Of a DNA stretch of 64,000 bases, positions 29,669 through 38,581 are shown one piece after another. This stretch comes from Trinickia acidisoli. GTDB lineage: Bacteria; Pseudomonadota; Gammaproteobacteria; Burkholderiales; Burkholderiaceae. The notes under the pieces were generated by a model that was not told the origin of the DNA, did not search any database, and was given only the letters and a program-made list of their open reading frames with translations. Location of the stretch: assembly GCF_017315725.1 (NCBI RefSeq), contig NZ_JAFLRG010000001.1:2852001-2916000 (forward strand), in the 5' to 3' direction. The number at the start of each line of letters is the position of its first letter. The first letter of the stretch is position 1. A program made the position numbers and the translations under genes.

Positions 29669-30934
29669 TCACGACGTGCCCGCTATCGCAGCCGAACTCG
29701 TGCGCCTTCGCGACCACGCATAGACGAGCGTGGTGCACGCGGCCAGTCCAAGCGCCGGAAAAATCGCGACGTTCACGGCGCTCCAGCCGAAGTGCGCAAG
29801 CAACTGCCCGGCTGAGAGCGAGGCCAGCGCGGTGCAGGCGAACGTCGTGAACTCGCTCGTCGCCTGCGTCTTGGCTCGCTCGCTCGGGCGATACGACTGT
29901 GCGAGCAGTGTCGTGCCGCCGACGAACATGAAGTTCCAGCCCACGCCGAGGCACGCGAGCGCCGCGTAAAAGTGCGGCAAGCTCGTCGCCGATAACGCAA
30001 TTGCGCCGCAAGCGGCAGACAGCGCGATGCCCGCGCCGATGACGCGCAGCACGCCGTAGCGCGCGATCAAACGCGCGGCGAAAAACGAAGGCGCGAACAT
30101 GCCGACGAGATGCCATTGAATGATGCGCGCCCCGTCGCCGATGGTGTGGCCGCATTCGACTGCGGCGATCGGCGTGGCCGTCATCACGAACATCATGACC
30201 ATATAGCCGAGCGCGTTGTTGGCGAGTGCTGCAACGAAAATCGGTTGCGTGACGATCTGCGCAAGCGGGCGCGGGCGCAGATCGTCTGCATGCGTCGAAG
30301 CGCCTGTCGAAACGGCCGTCGACGCGACAGGCGCAGCATCGCGATAGCCGATGAGTACGAGCGCCATCGACGCGAGGCCAAGCAGCGTCACGAGCGCATA
30401 CGACCCGGCGAACGTGACCGGCGCGAGCCAATCGCGGCTCCATGCGGCGAGCGCGGGCCCGAGTACGGCAGCAACGACGCCGCCCGTCATCACCGTCGAG
30501 ATCGCCCGGCTTTTCGACTGCGCATTGACAGCGTCGGCAGCGGCGAGCCGGTAGTACTGTGCGAATGCCTGAAAGACGCCAACCGTAGCCGTCCCGCAGC
30601 AGAACATCCAGAAGCTGTGCGCGAAGATCGCATGGACGGACATCGCGCCGCCCGCCGCACCGACGGCCGCGCCGAGCGCGAAGCCGGCGCGGCGGCCGAT
30701 CCGCGCCATCAGGAAGGACGCGAAGATCGTCGTGAGCGCGGCGGCAACGGTAATCAGCGAAAACGGCAGCGTAGCGAGGCCCTTGTCGTCGGCGAGCGTG
30801 TAGCCGACGAGTCCCGTCAACGTGAGATCGATCGAGACCGAAGACGTGTAGAGCGCCTGGCACAGCGCCAGCACGCGTGCGTTGCGGCCGCCACTGTGGG
30901 CGAGGCCTAATCTGACGGGCGAGGAAGCAGGCAT
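29669..30934 (-). CDS. MFS transporter
   Basis: 421-residue inner-membrane protein with 12 predicted helices. The loop 2-3 motif appears as FLMARIGRRAGFALG. Substrate is unknown. The short polar N-terminus starts at 30934. The GlxA-type regulator is 107 bp downstream on the same strand, and a tiny lipoprotein gene lies 137 bp upstream. Confidence 0.88.
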   Translation of the reverse strand: MPASSPVRLGLAHSGGRNARVLALCQALYTSSVSIDLTLTGLVGYTLADDKGLATLPFSLITVAAALTTIFASFLMARIGRRAGFALGAAVGAAGGAMSVHAIFAHSFWMFCCGTATVGVFQAFAQYYRLAAADAVNAQSKSRAISTVMTGGVVAAVLGPALAAWSRDWLAPVTFAGSYALVTLLGLASMALVLIGYRDAAPVASTAVSTGASTHADDLRPRPLAQIVTQPIFVAALANNALGYMVMMFVMTATPIAAVECGHTIGDGARIIQWHLVGMFAPSFFAARLIARYGVLRVIGAGIALSAACGAIALSATSLPHFYAALACLGVGWNFMFVGGTTLLAQSYRPSERAKTQATSEFTTFACTALASLSAGQLLAHFGWSAVNVAIFPALGLAACTTLVYAWSRRRTSSAAIAGTS

Positions 30935-31071
30935 CGGCGAGCCTTCGAGTGATGAGGATAGACGTCATCTTCACCTGAGCCGAGATGGCAGAAATGCCAA
31001 TGATGCATCAATTTCTGCCATTCGTGTCGGGCGACCGCGCGCCGCCGTCTATCCCGGGCACCGCCGTCGCG

Positions 31072-31209
31072 CTATTTATGGAACGTGACCCCTTCGTCGA
31101 TCGTGCCGTACATGGTGATGCTGCTGCCGTCGTTTGCACTCGGCGCCCCGTTTTGCGCACATCCGAGGCATAGCCATGCAGCCAAAACGGCCGCCACCCA
31201 CGCTTTCAT
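31072..31209 (-). CDS. Small lipoprotein, 45 residues
   Basis: An ATG at 31209, with AGGA 8-12 bp upstream, opens a 45-residue frame. It has a lipoprotein signal peptide: MKAWV, a hydrophobic core, then lipobox LCLGC with Cys17. The mature part is only 29 residues and ends in SSITMYGTIDEGVTFHK. That tail resembles the first beta-strand of Burkholderia porins (S-V-T-L-Y-G type), an intriguing but unproven likeness. Function is unknown. It is missed by long-ORF searches. Confidence 0.65.
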   Translation of the reverse strand: MKAWVAAVLAAWLCLGCAQNGAPSANDGSSITMYGTIDEGVTFHK

Positions 31210-31374
31210 CCCTATCCTCGCCGCGAAACAGCTTAAGTTGCCATTCTAGCTCGGCCTTGCGCGGGCCCGCGACGCTCGTGCATTCGACATTTCACGTAAC
31301 GCGGAAGCATCGAATGCATCGACCGGTTACAGTGGAACCATGCTTTCGACATCGACACGACACGAGCCACCGCC

Positions 31375-32097
31375 ATGACGATCCTACCCTCCGATTCCGA
31401 GCGCGACGCGGCCCATTTCCCCGGTCTTTCGCGCATCGGCGCGCTGCTCGCCGATCCGGGGCGCGCCGCCATGCTGTGGTCGCTGATGGACGGCAGCGCG
31501 AGGCCTGCCGGCGAATTGACGATGATCGCGGGGCTATCGCCTTCGGCAGCGAGCGGCCATCTCGCCAAACTCGCCGAAGGCGGCATGTTGGCGCTCGAAG
31601 TGCGCGGGCGGCACCGCTACTACCGAATCGCCACGCCTGAGATTGCTGCCGCAATCGAAGCGCTCGCCCATCTCGCACAGGCGAGCGCACCCGCGCGGCC
31701 GGTGCCCGTTCCCGCGCGGACGGTCCCGATCGACATGCGCTACGCCCGCACCTGCTACGACCACATGGCTGGAGAGCTGGCCGTGCGCGTATTCGATCAT
31801 CTGCTCGTACGCGGCTGGCTCGTCGACGACAGCGGTAGCGTCGAGGCGACGGACGAAGGTGCCATCGTGCTCGCGCGCTGGGGCATCGACGTGAGCGCGC
31901 AGCGCGCCCGCAAGCGCCGGTTCGCCTGCACCTGCCTCGATTGGAGCGAGCGTCGCGCCCATCTGGGCGGCGCACTCGGCGCGGCGCTGCTCGATCATTG
32001 GACACAGCACCGCTGGGTCGAACACGCCGACAAGCCACGCGTCCTGCGCATCACGCCTGCCGGGCGGCAGCAGTTCGACGCGCTCCTTTGCGCATAA
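31375..32097 (+). CDS. ArsR-type winged-helix transcriptional regulator
   Basis: 240-residue regulator. The N-terminal winged helix (about 20-95) contains GELTMIAGLSPSAASGHLAKLAEGGML and the wing LEVRGRHRYYRIA, typical of ArsR/SmtB-like proteins. The C-terminal half (about 120-235) includes ARTCYDHMAGELAVRVFDHLL and a Cys-containing CTCLDWSERRAHLGGALG segment. This extended form occurs in many proteobacteria. The effector is unknown. It is divergent from the small lipoprotein and MFS genes. Confidence 0.88.
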   Translation: MTILPSDSERDAAHFPGLSRIGALLADPGRAAMLWSLMDGSARPAGELTMIAGLSPSAASGHLAKLAEGGMLALEVRGRHRYYRIATPEIAAAIEALAHLAQASAPARPVPVPARTVPIDMRYARTCYDHMAGELAVRVFDHLLVRGWLVDDSGSVEATDEGAIVLARWGIDVSAQRARKRRFACTCLDWSERRAHLGGALGAALLDHWTQHRWVEHADKPRVLRITPAGRQQFDALLCA

Positions 32098-32231
32098 GCG
32101 GGAATGACGCTCGATATTTTTCGTTACAGGCCGGTACGGACGGCTACAAAAGAGAGCGCATTGATACACGCGGTGGGGCTACAGTGCTGTCACGGACCGT
32201 AGTACGATCTGTCACCAAATCGAGATCCTCC

Positions 32232-34538
32232 ATGACCATCGCCACTACCTCTTCGCCTATGACCTTCCGTCGCTTGGCCGGTTACACCCTCCTCGCCCTC
32301 GCGCCGCTCACGCTCGCCGCGCGCACCGCTTTCGCGCAAACGCCGCCCAGCCCGAATGCCGCGCCTGCCGCGCAATCGGCCGATCCGCCCGACCGCGTCG
32401 CGCGCTTGGACTACATGGCCGGCACGGTAACGACGGAACCGGCTGGCGCGACGGACTGGTCGTACGCGGCGGTCAACCGGCCGCTGACGACGGGCGATCA
32501 GCTTTGGGACGACGCGAACGCGCGCTCGGAGTTGCATATCGGCTCGACGGCCGTACGGCTCAGTTCTTCGACGAGCCTCGACGTCATGAATCTCGACGAC
32601 TCCACCGCGCAGCTCAAGGTCGCGCAAGGTACGCTCTCGACGCGCGTCCGGGAGGTGCCGAACGGGACGTCCTATGAAATCGATACGCCCAACGTGGCGC
32701 TGGGCGTGACCCGCCCCGGCGATTACCGCGTCGACGTCGCGCCCGACGGCAGCACGACCACGGTGACCGTGCGCAGCGGCGCGCTCACGGCATACGGCGA
32801 CAACGGGCAAGTGCCCGTCCAAGCCGGCCAGCAGGTGACGTTCACGGGGACGAACCTGCAGGAGGCATCGGTCACCCAGGCACCGGAGCTCGACGCATTC
32901 GATCAATGGGCGGCGACTCGCGATGCCGCCGAAGACCGTTCGACTTCGGCCCGCTACGTGTCGCGCGACGTCCCGGGCTACGAAGATCTCGATGCGAACG
33001 GCACCTGGAGCAACGATCCGCAGTACGGCGCGATTTGGATCCCGAATCAGGAGCCCGCGGGCTGGGCGCCCTACCACGATGGCCACTGGGCGTGGATCGC
33101 GCCGTGGGGCTGGACCTGGATCGACGATGCTCCGTGGGGCTTCGCGCCCTACCACTACGGGCGTTGGGCCTACGTGCACTCGTCGTGGTGCTGGGTACCG
33201 GGGCCGCTCGTCGCCAGCGCACCGCCCGTCTATGCGCCCGCGCTCGTCGCGTTCGTCGGCGGCGGCGGCGGTGGGGTGAACTGGGGCGTGAGCCTCGCGA
33301 TCGGCGGCGCGGCGGCGGCCGGCCTTGCCTGGTTTCCGCTCGGCCCCGGCGAAGTGTGGCACCCGGGATGGGGCGGCTGGAGCCCGCGCTATTACCAGCG
33401 CGTGAATGAAACGGTGATCGTCAACCGCAACGTCAACATCAACAACATCCACAACACGTATATCAATTACCGCGCGCCGGGCGCCATCACGGCCGTGCCG
33501 GCGACGGCGTTCGTGCACGGCCAGCCCGTCGCGCATTTCGCGCAGCACGTTGATCCGCAGCAGTGGCACAACGTCAAGTTCAACCCGGGCGCGGCAGGCG
33601 TTGCACCGGTCAGCCAAAGCTATGCGTCGGGCCTGCGGACGGCGAACCACCGCCCGCCGCAGGCGCTTGCCACGCGCTCCGTCGTCGCCACGCGCGCGGC
33701 GGGGACGCCGGCGGTTTATCACGACCCATTGGCTCAGCATCTCGCGCAAGCGGGCGGTCGAGTGCCGGGTGCGGGAGAGCCCGTCGTTCGGCCCGCGACG
33801 CCAGGTCCGATCGCCGGCCGCGCACCGCAGATGGCCGCGCGCGACGTGCGCGTGGTCGGCACGCACTCGCCCGTCATCACCCCGACGCACGGCCCCGCGA
33901 ACGCCGTGCCGCACGCTGCGCAACCCGGTGCGCAGCCGCGGCCCGAAGCGGTGCCGCATGCGCCGACGGCAATGGAACACGGGCAGCCGAACAACGGCGT
34001 GCCCCATCCCCCGGAGGCGGCCCAGCCGGCACAGCGCGGCGTCGAACCCAGGGCACCGCAACCGCATGCACCGAACACGGAGCAACACGGGCCGATGAAC
34101 GAGCAGCACGCGCAACCGCAGCCGCATGTCGAACAGCCCCGGCCGCAACCGCAACCTCGCGTCGAAGAGCCGCGTCCGCAACCGCAGCCCCACGTCGAGC
34201 AGCCGCGCCCGCAACCGCAGCCCCATGTCGAGCAGCCGCGTCCGCAACCGCAGCCCCACGTCGAGCAGCCGCGCCCGCAACCGCAGCCCCATGTCGAGCA
34301 GCCGCGCCCGCAGCCGCAGCCCCATGTCGAGCAGCCGCGCCCGCAACCGCAGCCCCACGTCGAGCAGCCGCGCCCGCAGCCGCAGCCTCACGTCGAACAG
34401 CCGCGCCCGCAGCCGCAAGCCCACCCACAGCCCGCACCGCATCCGCAGCCCGCACCGCACCCGGAGCACGAGCAGCCGCATGAGCAACAACATGCCGCCG
34501 CGCCCTCGCACACCGACCGCGAACACCACCAAGGCTGA
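32232..34538 (+). CDS. Exported FecR-domain / DUF6600-type protein with Pro/Gln-rich repeat tail
   Basis: 768-residue exported protein. The signal peptide is about 1-35 (ending AFA-Q). A FecR-like domain follows at about 88-200 (STAVRLSSSTSLDVMNLDD, TPNVALGVTRPGDYRVDV). A Trp-rich block at about 260-345 (WIPNQEPAGWAPYHDGHWAW) is typical of DUF6600 proteins, and a Gly-rich segment follows it. The C-terminal 200 residues are Pro/His/Gln-rich with an 11-residue tandem repeat, consensus RPQPQPHVEQP. It probably lies in the periplasm or on the envelope; the function is unknown. A large open frame on the opposite strand is a composition artefact. Confidence 0.85.
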   Translation: MTIATTSSPMTFRRLAGYTLLALAPLTLAARTAFAQTPPSPNAAPAAQSADPPDRVARLDYMAGTVTTEPAGATDWSYAAVNRPLTTGDQLWDDANARSELHIGSTAVRLSSSTSLDVMNLDDSTAQLKVAQGTLSTRVREVPNGTSYEIDTPNVALGVTRPGDYRVDVAPDGSTTTVTVRSGALTAYGDNGQVPVQAGQQVTFTGTNLQEASVTQAPELDAFDQWAATRDAAEDRSTSARYVSRDVPGYEDLDANGTWSNDPQYGAIWIPNQEPAGWAPYHDGHWAWIAPWGWTWIDDAPWGFAPYHYGRWAYVHSSWCWVPGPLVASAPPVYAPALVAFVGGGGGGVNWGVSLAIGGAAAAGLAWFPLGPGEVWHPGWGGWSPRYYQRVNETVIVNRNVNINNIHNTYINYRAPGAITAVPATAFVHGQPVAHFAQHVDPQQWHNVKFNPGAAGVAPVSQSYASGLRTANHRPPQALATRSVVATRAAGTPAVYHDPLAQHLAQAGGRVPGAGEPVVRPATPGPIAGRAPQMAARDVRVVGTHSPVITPTHGPANAVPHAAQPGAQPRPEAVPHAPTAMEHGQPNNGVPHPPEAAQPAQRGVEPRAPQPHAPNTEQHGPMNEQHAQPQPHVEQPRPQPQPRVEEPRPQPQPHVEQPRPQPQPHVEQPRPQPQPHVEQPRPQPQPHVEQPRPQPQPHVEQPRPQPQPHVEQPRPQPQPHVEQPRPQPQAHPQPAPHPQPAPHPEHEQPHEQQHAAAPSHTDREHHQG
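34113..34421 (+). repeat. 33-bp tandem repeat array, nine copies, in the DUF6600-type gene
   Basis: The HVEQ codon block recurs every 33 bp at 34125, 34158 (as RVEE), 34191, 34224, 34257, 34290, 34323, 34356 and 34389. Copies differ mainly at synonymous third positions, so the array is in-frame and under protein-level constraint. Copy number could vary between strains. Confidence 0.9.
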
Positions 34539-34560
34539 CGGGACGAGCCGGTAAACGACG

Positions 34561-34647
34561 AAGCCCGCGGGCCGCGACACGCGGCGCACCGTGATCGAAC
34601 AACGATTCGACTCGGTGCGCCGCGTACGCGGTACCACGGGCTTTTTG
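34561..34647. terminator. Long hairpin between the convergent DUF6600-type gene and thyA
   Basis: Nested complementary arms: AAGCCCG (34561-34567) with CGGGCTT (34637-34643), CCGCG with CGCGG, and an inner 11-bp stem GCGGCGCACCG (34581-34591) with CGGTGCGCCGC (34613-34623). Five T follow. It is probably a terminator for the plus-strand gene and possibly also for thyA. Confidence 0.65.
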
Positions 34648-34681
34648 TCGGTTTTTTTGAGGCGCTTTGTTCGATGCGCGC

Positions 34682-35653
34682 CTAAACGGCCATCGGTGCC
34701 GTCAACGGCTCGTGATGTCGGTAGCCGACGAGCGAGAAATCGCTCGGCTCGACTTGCTCGAGCCACTCGGGCGCGTACATGCCCGTCTCGGCATAAGCCG
34801 GCACGCGATCGGCGATGACGAGCCGCGGGCTCTCGTACGGCTCGCGCTCGACCTGGCGCTCGAGCATGTCGAGCTGGTTTTCGTAGATGTGAGCGTCGCC
34901 GATGAAGTAACTGAACCAGCGCGGCGTATAGCCCGTCAGCCGGCCGACGAGCGACAGCAGCGCCGCGCCCTCGGCTAGATTGAACGGCGTGCCGAGCCCC
35001 ACGTCGTTGCTGCGGATGTAGAGGCACAGCGAGATTTCACGGCGCGCGACGTTCGGCAGGAATTGATAGAGCAAGTGGCACGCGGGCAGCGCGATCTGGT
35101 CGAGCAGCGCGGGATTCCAGCCGTGAAAGAGAATGCGGCGGTCGCCCGGGTTGCTCATGATCGTATCGAGACATTGCCGCAACTGGTCGATGGCCTTGTA
35201 GAGCAGCACCTTGCGCACGCCATTCTCTTCGAACTGCGTGACGATCCGGTAGCCGCGCGCCGTCGCGTCGGCCACGCGTGCGCTCGCGGACGCGTCGACC
35301 ACCTTGTAGCCGGGCCACTGGCGCCATTGCACCCCGTAGACGTCGCCTAGATCGTCCGTGCCCTCGCGATAGGGATTGGCGAGCCACTGCGCGTTTTCGT
35401 TCGCGTTCGCGTCCCACACCTTGCATCCGAGCGCACGGAAATCGGCCGCGCTGCGCGAGGCGCGCAGAAATCCGATCATCTCGCCGATCGCCGACTTGAA
35501 CGCGAGCTTCTTCGTGGTGACGGCCGGAAAGCCTTCTTGCAGATCGAAACGCAGCATCGCGCCCGGCATCGTGATCGTGCGGATGCCGGTGCGGTTTTCC
35601 TGCCAACTGCCCGTCTCGAGAATGGTGCGGACAAGGTCGAGGTACTGTTTCAT
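34682..35653 (-). CDS. thyA: Thymidylate synthase
   Basis: 323-residue enzyme converting dUMP to dTMP with methylene-tetrahydrofolate. The catalytic Cys192 is in [10 protein letters not shown]. The N-terminal [19 protein letters not shown] and the [13 protein letters not shown] block are also conserved. It is longer than the 264-residue E. coli enzyme because of an insertion after about residue 80 of the E. coli numbering, as in Lactobacillus-type ThyA. I chose ATG 35653 from the conserved N-terminus. folA, its metabolic partner, lies at 45586, with the amyloid-like locus between them. Confidence 0.96.
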   Translation of the reverse strand: MKQYLDLVRTILETGSWQENRTGIRTITMPGAMLRFDLQEGFPAVTTKKLAFKSAIGEMIGFLRASRSAADFRALGCKVWDANANENAQWLANPYREGTDDLGDVYGVQWRQWPGYKVVDASASARVADATARGYRIVTQFEENGVRKVLLYKAIDQLRQCLDTIMSNPGDRRILFHGWNPALLDQIALPACHLLYQFLPNVARREISLCLYIRSNDVGLGTPFNLAEGAALLSLVGRLTGYTPRWFSYFIGDAHIYENQLDMLERQVEREPYESPRLVIADRVPAYAETGMYAPEWLEQVEPSDFSLVGYRHHEPLTAPMAV

Positions 35654-35775
35654 GCGCGAGATCCTTCGGCTGGTAGCGCGTGGCGCGCGGCCGCTTCTCG
35701 CCGCGCAAATCGCGATTTTACCAAGCGGCAGGATTTCCGCCCGACGCGCGGCCGGCGCAGCGCGCGCTAGCCGCG

Positions 35776-37146
35776 TCAGTTCGTCATTGAGTGACCGCCC
35801 GGCTCGACGTGGATGTGGCGCATGCCATGCGAGCTCAACAGCCGGTAGAGCGTTACGCGCGAAACACCGAGCTCCTGCGCGGCGTCGCCGAGCCGCCCGC
35901 GATGGCGCAGCAGCGCCAGTTCGATCACCTGCCGTTCGGCCACTTCCCGCGCGTGCGCGAGCGAGACGGGCGCGATCTCGACGTAATCGGCCAATTCGAG
36001 ATCGTGCGCCGTGATGAGCCGCCCCTCCGACATCACGATCGCACGCCGCACGCGATTGATCAGCTCGCGCACGTTGCCGGGCCAGGCGTAGTTGTGGAGC
36101 GCGGCGATCGCGTCGGCCGAAAAGCCGCGCAACCGGCGTGCGCCATCCTTGCGAAAGCGCTCGAGCATATGGCGAGCGAGCAGCTCGATGTCCTTGCCGC
36201 GTGCGCGCAGCGGCGGCTCCTCGATTTGCAGCACGCACAGCCGGTGATAGAGATCGGCGCGAAAGCGTCCCTCGTCCATTGCGCGATGCATGTCGACGTG
36301 CGTCGCCGAAATCACACGCACGTCGACCTCGATCGATTCCTGACCGCCGAGTCGCTCGATACGGCCCTCTTGCAGGAAACGCAGCAGGCTCGCTTGGCTT
36401 TCGAGCGGCAGATCGCCGATTTCGTCGAGAAAGAGCGTGCCGCCATGCGCGGCCTCGATACGGCCGATCTTGCGCTGGTTCGCGCCGGTGAACGCGCCGC
36501 GTTCGTAGCCGAACAACTCCGACTGCAGCAGGTGCGGCGGAATAGCGCCGCAGTTGATCGCGACGAAATGCGCGCCCCGGCGCAGCGAACGCTCGTGAAT
36601 CGCGACGGCGGTGAGCTCTTTGCCCGTGCCCGATTCGCCCGATACGAACACCGGCGCATCGGTCATCGCCACCTTGCAGATCGCGCGAAACAGGGCGCGC
36701 ATGGCGTCGCACGAGCCCACCATCTCCCCTTCCCCCGTGCGTGTGGGGGCCTCGTCGTCGCTCGCACCGAGCACGACCATGCCGTACGCGTGCCCAACGG
36801 AATCGACGATGCGCGGCACTTCGTAAGGCATCGTGACGTAGTCGTAGCAGTAGTCGCGCACGAGCCGGCGCAACATACGCTCCTGCATCTGCCCCGGTGC
36901 CGTCGCGGCAACCCAACCGACGTTCGGCCTCGTCAAACACGGCTCGAGCGCGACGATTTCCTGCGAATCGAATCGACTGGAGAGATCGAGCAGGCCACCG
37001 GCCGCCGCATCGCTACGCAATGCCTTGCACGCATCGCGCGCGCTCGCCGCCACTTCGACATGCCAGCCGCGTGCATCGAATTGCGCGCTCAATTGCGCAT
37101 TGACGTCGCGAGTGACGTAAATCAGGTGCCGATTTGCGGGTTCCAT
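35776..37146 (-). CDS. Sigma-54-dependent activator, VpsR type (copy 1)
   Basis: 456-residue enhancer-binding protein. The N-terminal ~125 residues form a receiver-like VpsR domain. The AAA+ domain (about 140-375) has Walker A GESGTGKE (170-177), the sigma-54 contact loop GAFTGA (217-222) and Walker [11 protein letters not shown] Fis-type helix-turn-helix closes the protein ([22 protein letters not shown]). The intact GAFTGA predicts real sigma-54 activation, unlike Vibrio VpsR, which works with sigma-70. It is divergent from the amyloid-like operon and paralogous to the activator at 43957; regulation of that operon is inferred. Confidence 0.9.
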   Translation of the reverse strand: MEPANRHLIYVTRDVNAQLSAQFDARGWHVEVAASARDACKALRSDAAAGGLLDLSSRFDSQEIVALEPCLTRPNVGWVAATAPGQMQERMLRRLVRDYCYDYVTMPYEVPRIVDSVGHAYGMVVLGASDDEAPTRTGEGEMVGSCDAMRALFRAICKVAMTDAPVFVSGESGTGKELTAVAIHERSLRRGAHFVAINCGAIPPHLLQSELFGYERGAFTGANQRKIGRIEAAHGGTLFLDEIGDLPLESQASLLRFLQEGRIERLGGQESIEVDVRVISATHVDMHRAMDEGRFRADLYHRLCVLQIEEPPLRARGKDIELLARHMLERFRKDGARRLRGFSADAIAALHNYAWPGNVRELINRVRRAIVMSEGRLITAHDLELADYVEIAPVSLAHAREVAERQVIELALLRHRGRLGDAAQELGVSRVTLYRLLSSHGMRHIHVEPGGHSMTN

Positions 37147-37501
37147 TGTTCAGACCTCTTATCAACGAACGTGAAGCAAGGCGACGCACCCGACGATGCA
37201 CCAGTGCACGCTTACCGTGGCTTCCTCGACAACGTGAAAGCCCCCGCTCACAGTCCTTTGCCTAAACCACTGCGCCCCGCAAACAAATTATTAATAGCAA
37301 TTACTGTCTGATCGGCTTTTTTTTGCGACGTGAAACTGTTCTCACAGCTTACTATACGACCCGTCTTTGGGGCAGCCGCGCTTGCCGTAAGAATTGAAAC
37401 AAGGCGCCCGCAGCAAGACCCCATACCGCTTCGCGCCGATGCTGCATCGCAATCTTAAATGCGTATGCGTGGCGGTTTTGCGACATTGATTTTTCTGACG
37501 A

Positions 37502-37558
37502 CGAATCGTCTCCCGATTCGCTTTCCTACGCGCCGTTTCAGTGCTGAAACGGTTTTTT
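37502..37558 (+). promoter_or_regulatory. Tandem hairpins with T run: activator sites or small-RNA terminator
   Basis: CGAATCG (37502-37508) pairs with CGATTCG (37514-37520). A perfect palindrome CCGTTTCAG-TG-CTGAAACGG at 37533-37552 is followed by six T. As DNA dyads they sit about 100-140 bp upstream of the predicted sigma-54 start, where enhancer sites belong. As RNA, the second stem plus T run looks like a terminator of a short plus-strand transcript. Confidence 0.5.
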
Positions 37559-37625
37559 GCGTTTACGCCCGATTCGGCATTGCCAATTAAGCGAAAAGCC
37601 AATTGCGGCAACGGTTTCGCGCCGA

Positions 37626-37641
37626 TGGCACAGCTTTCGCG
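37626..37641 (+). promoter_or_regulatory. Sigma-54 promoter of the amyloid-like operon
   Basis: TGGCACAGCTTTCGCG matches TGGCACG-N4-TTGC with GG-N10-GC spacing intact. The start of transcription should be near 37652, about 17 bp before the first gene. Its place between two sigma-54 activator genes supports it. Confidence 0.75.
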
Positions 37642-37668
37642 TATTGAAGCGCACCACGGAGAGACGCC

Positions 37669-38034
37669 ATGCAATTCGTTCACCCCATTTCGTTTCGCTC
37701 GCGCGCAGTCGTCGCTGCGCTCGGCATCGTGCTCGCGGCACTCGCGGCGCCCTGCCAAGCCCAAGCCGGCTCGTTCGGCGACGCGCGTGCGATCGGCGAA
37801 ACCAACGCGTCCGACGAAGCGCTCGTCGCCAACGCCACGGTGCTCGACGATCGCGCGCTCTCGCGCGCACGCGGCACGGGCCCCGGCCTTATGACCGTGG
37901 CGGCGTCGACGCAAGTGTTGGGGGCGCAGTCGGTCACCCTCTGGGACGAAATCGCGCCGCCGGCGCCGGTACCCGTACCGGCCGACTCGGCTCACGTGGC
38001 CCAGAGCAACACCGTCAGTTATTTCCGCAAGTAA
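37669..38034 (+). CDS. Small exported protein, first gene of the amyloid-like operon
   Basis: 121-residue protein with a signal peptide (about 1-32, ending AQA) that I do not recognise by family. Residues 59-71 read LDDRALSRARGTG, resembling the LS-x-x-E-L...GG leader pattern cut by C39 peptidases. The C-terminus is Pro/Val-rich (PPAPVPVPAD) and ends SYFRK. A GGAG site precedes the ATG. It directly follows the sigma-54 promoter and is 40 bp upstream of the next gene. It has no obvious counterpart in the six-gene Pseudomonas fap operon, or it could be a diverged FapA. Confidence 0.75.
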   Translation: MQFVHPISFRSRAVVAALGIVLAALAAPCQAQAGSFGDARAIGETNASDEALVANATVLDDRALSRARGTGPGLMTVAASTQVLGAQSVTLWDEIAPPAPVPVPADSAHVAQSNTVSYFRK

Positions 38035-38074
38035 CGCAACGACCTACTGCTCGTCTCCGCCGGAGCCCTCAAAC

Positions 38075-38581
38075 ATGACCTTCGCTCTTCCCGTCTCGAC
38101 GCGGCGCCTCGCACAAGCGGCACTGCTACCGAGCGTCGTCGCCGCCGCCCTCGCGGCCGCCGCACCAGGCGCATTCGCTCAGTCGAGCGGCGATCCCGGC
38201 GACATCATCGTCGAACGTGAAGTCATGCCGCGCGATGCGTTCCAAGCGCTTCCGCGAGACGAAAACCCGGTTGCAGTGCGCGCGACGACGTTCCCCGCCC
38301 CCGCGTTCGATTCGGCGCTCGGCACCCTCGTATCCGACGCGGACCTGACGCAGGCCCACGGCTCGCAAGGCGTATCGAACGCGGGCACGAGCGGCAGCAC
38401 GGCCAGCCTGCAAGCACTGACGAAGATCTTGGGCGGCTCGAGCACCGGCAGCAACGTGGCGATGGGCCCGGGCGGACTCGCCCCGACGACGACCGGTGTC
38501 GGCGGCACGATCTCGATGTCGGTCACGGGCGCCCTCGCGCCGCTGAGCTCGGCGCTGGCCGGCCTTGGGGGGCTCAAATGA
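38075..38581 (+). CDS. Small exported protein, possible FapA counterpart
   Basis: 168-residue protein with a signal peptide (about 1-35, ending AFA-Q). An acidic middle follows (VEREVMPRDAFQALPRDENP), then VSDADLTQAHGSQG at 86-99, which parallels the motif of the preceding gene. The tail is Gly/Ser/Ala/Thr-rich and low in charge, and ends in ALAGLGGLK. By position, immediately before the FapB-like gene, it would occupy the FapA slot, but sequence identity to FapA cannot be claimed. Its stop overlaps the next ATG by 4 bp. Confidence 0.7.
   Translation: MTFALPVSTRRLAQAALLPSVVAAALAAAAPGAFAQSSGDPGDIIVEREVMPRDAFQALPRDENPVAVRATTFPAPAFDSALGTLVSDADLTQAHGSQGVSNAGTSGSTASLQALTKILGGSSTGSNVAMGPGGLAPTTTGVGGTISMSVTGALAPLSSALAGLGGLK

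Larger units (their letters stand above)
37147..37668. promoter_or_regulatory. 522-bp control region of the amyloid-like operon
   Basis: No gene is supported here. Visible elements are an A/T-rich stretch at about 37282-37303 on the activator side, two tandem hairpins at 37502-37558, a direct repeat GCCAATT at 37582-37588 and 37598-37604 (16 bp apart), and a sigma-54 promoter at 37626-37641. GTGAAACTGTTCTCAC at 37330-37345 is a weaker imperfect dyad. Confidence 0.6.

Noticed and set aside
34113..34421. CRISPR array
   Set aside because: The 33-bp units are contiguous with no spacers and are translated in frame.
32190..35027. 945-codon open frame on the minus strand opposite the DUF6600-type gene
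   Set aside because: It is Arg-rich, has no domain, spans two real genes, and is kept open by high GC and by the repeat array on the other strand.
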